Shown: positions 5,564 through 5,666 of the stretch, piece after piece | Numbering within the stretch: position 1 is the stretch's first letter | Layout: the number at the start of each line of letters is the position of its first letter | Source: JBELHJ01 sp042091495 | GTDB lineage: Bacteria > Bacteroidota > Bacteroidia > Flavobacteriales > Flavobacteriaceae | Reading direction: 5' to 3' | NCBI GenBank assembly: GCA_042091495.1 | Contig: JBELHJ010000091.1 | Location: 1 to 5,666 of the forward strand | Length of the DNA: 5,666 nt | Notes under the pieces: generated by a model | Database searches by the model: none | Told to the model about the DNA's origin: nothing | The model's input: the letters and a program-made list of their open reading frames with translations, nothing else | Made by a program: the position numbers and the translations under genes

Positions 5564-5666
5564 TTAGTGCGCTGTGATAAGTAATTTAAAACAGTGCACT
5601 TTTTTATTAATTTCAAGATTAAGCATATACATTCCAGCCGGTAATAGCGCATTCAATTTAATGCGG
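5564..5666 (-). CDS. C-terminal end of a probable T9SS-exported protein (partial)
   Basis: Reading the minus strand from 5665 down, 33 codons stay open to a TAA at 5564-5566. The encoded tail contains LLPAGMYMLNLEINKK followed by a short stretch ending FKLLITAH. The pattern L.AG.Y.L.L....K....K.LI is the usual end of type IX secretion type A sorting domains, which send flavobacterial enzymes and adhesins to the cell surface, where the tail is removed. The start and the functional part of the gene lie beyond the right edge, so the cargo is unknown. It converges on the lipoprotein gene, with stop codons 21 bases apart. The call rests on only 33 residues, and the four residues after KLLI are a little longer than in many such tails. 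Confidence 0.62.
   Translation of the reverse strand, partial: RIKLNALLPAGMYMLNLEINKKVHCFKLLITAH
5566..5605 (+). terminator. Intrinsic terminator after the lipoprotein pair
   Basis: AGTGCGCTGT (5566-5575) pairs with ACAGTGCACT (5591-5600) over ten positions with one G-U wobble. The loop is 15 bases (5576-5590), and TTTTT follows directly (5601-5605). It lies 23 bases after the TAA of the two-domain lipoprotein and should end plus-strand transcription. On the minus strand no T-run follows the stem, so it is not an evident terminator there. The whole hairpin overlaps the last codons of the convergent minus-strand gene. Confidence 0.8.

Noticed and set aside
1..5666. Polysaccharide utilization locus with SusC/SusD, CRISPR array, insertion sequence, tRNA or rRNA
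   Set aside because: No SusC/SusD-like protein, transposase, regularly spaced repeat array or structural RNA was seen on either strand; only the hydrolases hint at glycan use.

Overview
The window looks like a chromosomal stretch from a member of the Bacteroidota, most likely a marine-type flavobacterium. The DNA is AT-rich, and start codons are preceded by A/T-rich leaders with no Shine-Dalgarno sequence. It encodes a thiol-disulfide protein of the Omp28 type and short lipoprotein signals. At the right edge is the end of a protein with what looks like a type IX secretion (T9SS) C-terminal sorting domain. The species cannot be named from the sequence alone.

Layout, left to right. A 5' leader (1-34) precedes a complete secreted glycoside hydrolase family 10 (GH10, xylanase-like) gene at 35-1390. 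A 234-bp AT-rich gap holds three CTGTTA repeats, a weak promoter candidate and a second copy of the 60-bp leader seen at the window start. Next come an Omp28/thioredoxin-fold protein with a phage-tail-fibre-like N-terminus (1625-2548) and, 18 bp later, a secreted TIM-barrel hydrolase that resembles agarase-type clan GH-A enzymes only distantly (2567-4000). After a 104-bp gap with a small dyad come two lipoprotein genes, 40 bp apart: an NTF2/SnoaL-like protein (4105-4623) and an NTF2/SnoaL-like plus ABM-like two-domain protein (4664-5542). A strong intrinsic terminator (5566-5605) ends this plus-strand group. A minus-strand gene enters from the right edge, and its last 33 codons (5564-5665) encode the T9SS-like tail.

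All five complete genes lie on the plus strand and all have export signals, three of signal-peptidase-I type and two lipoprotein type. This suggests an envelope or periplasmic gene set built around breakdown of a polysaccharide. GH10 plus an agarase-like barrel would fit a marine algal glycan, but that is inference: no SusC/SusD pair, sulfatase or regulator is visible to confirm a polysaccharide utilization locus. The two lipoproteins have folds that usually bind small ligands or form dimers, and their job is unknown.

The most unusual points are: (1) both hydrolases deviate at active-site positions (GH10 has lost most of its substrate-binding ENELKW-type motif and a near-invariant His; the agarase-like protein has Asp where clan GH-A has Glu); (2) two unrelated secreted proteins share a leader and signal-peptide start at the DNA level; (3) a tail-fibre-type motif is fused to a CxxC thioredoxin-like domain; (4) a lipoprotein combines NTF2-like and ABM-like domains; (5) a terminator hairpin lies inside the last codons of a convergent gene.
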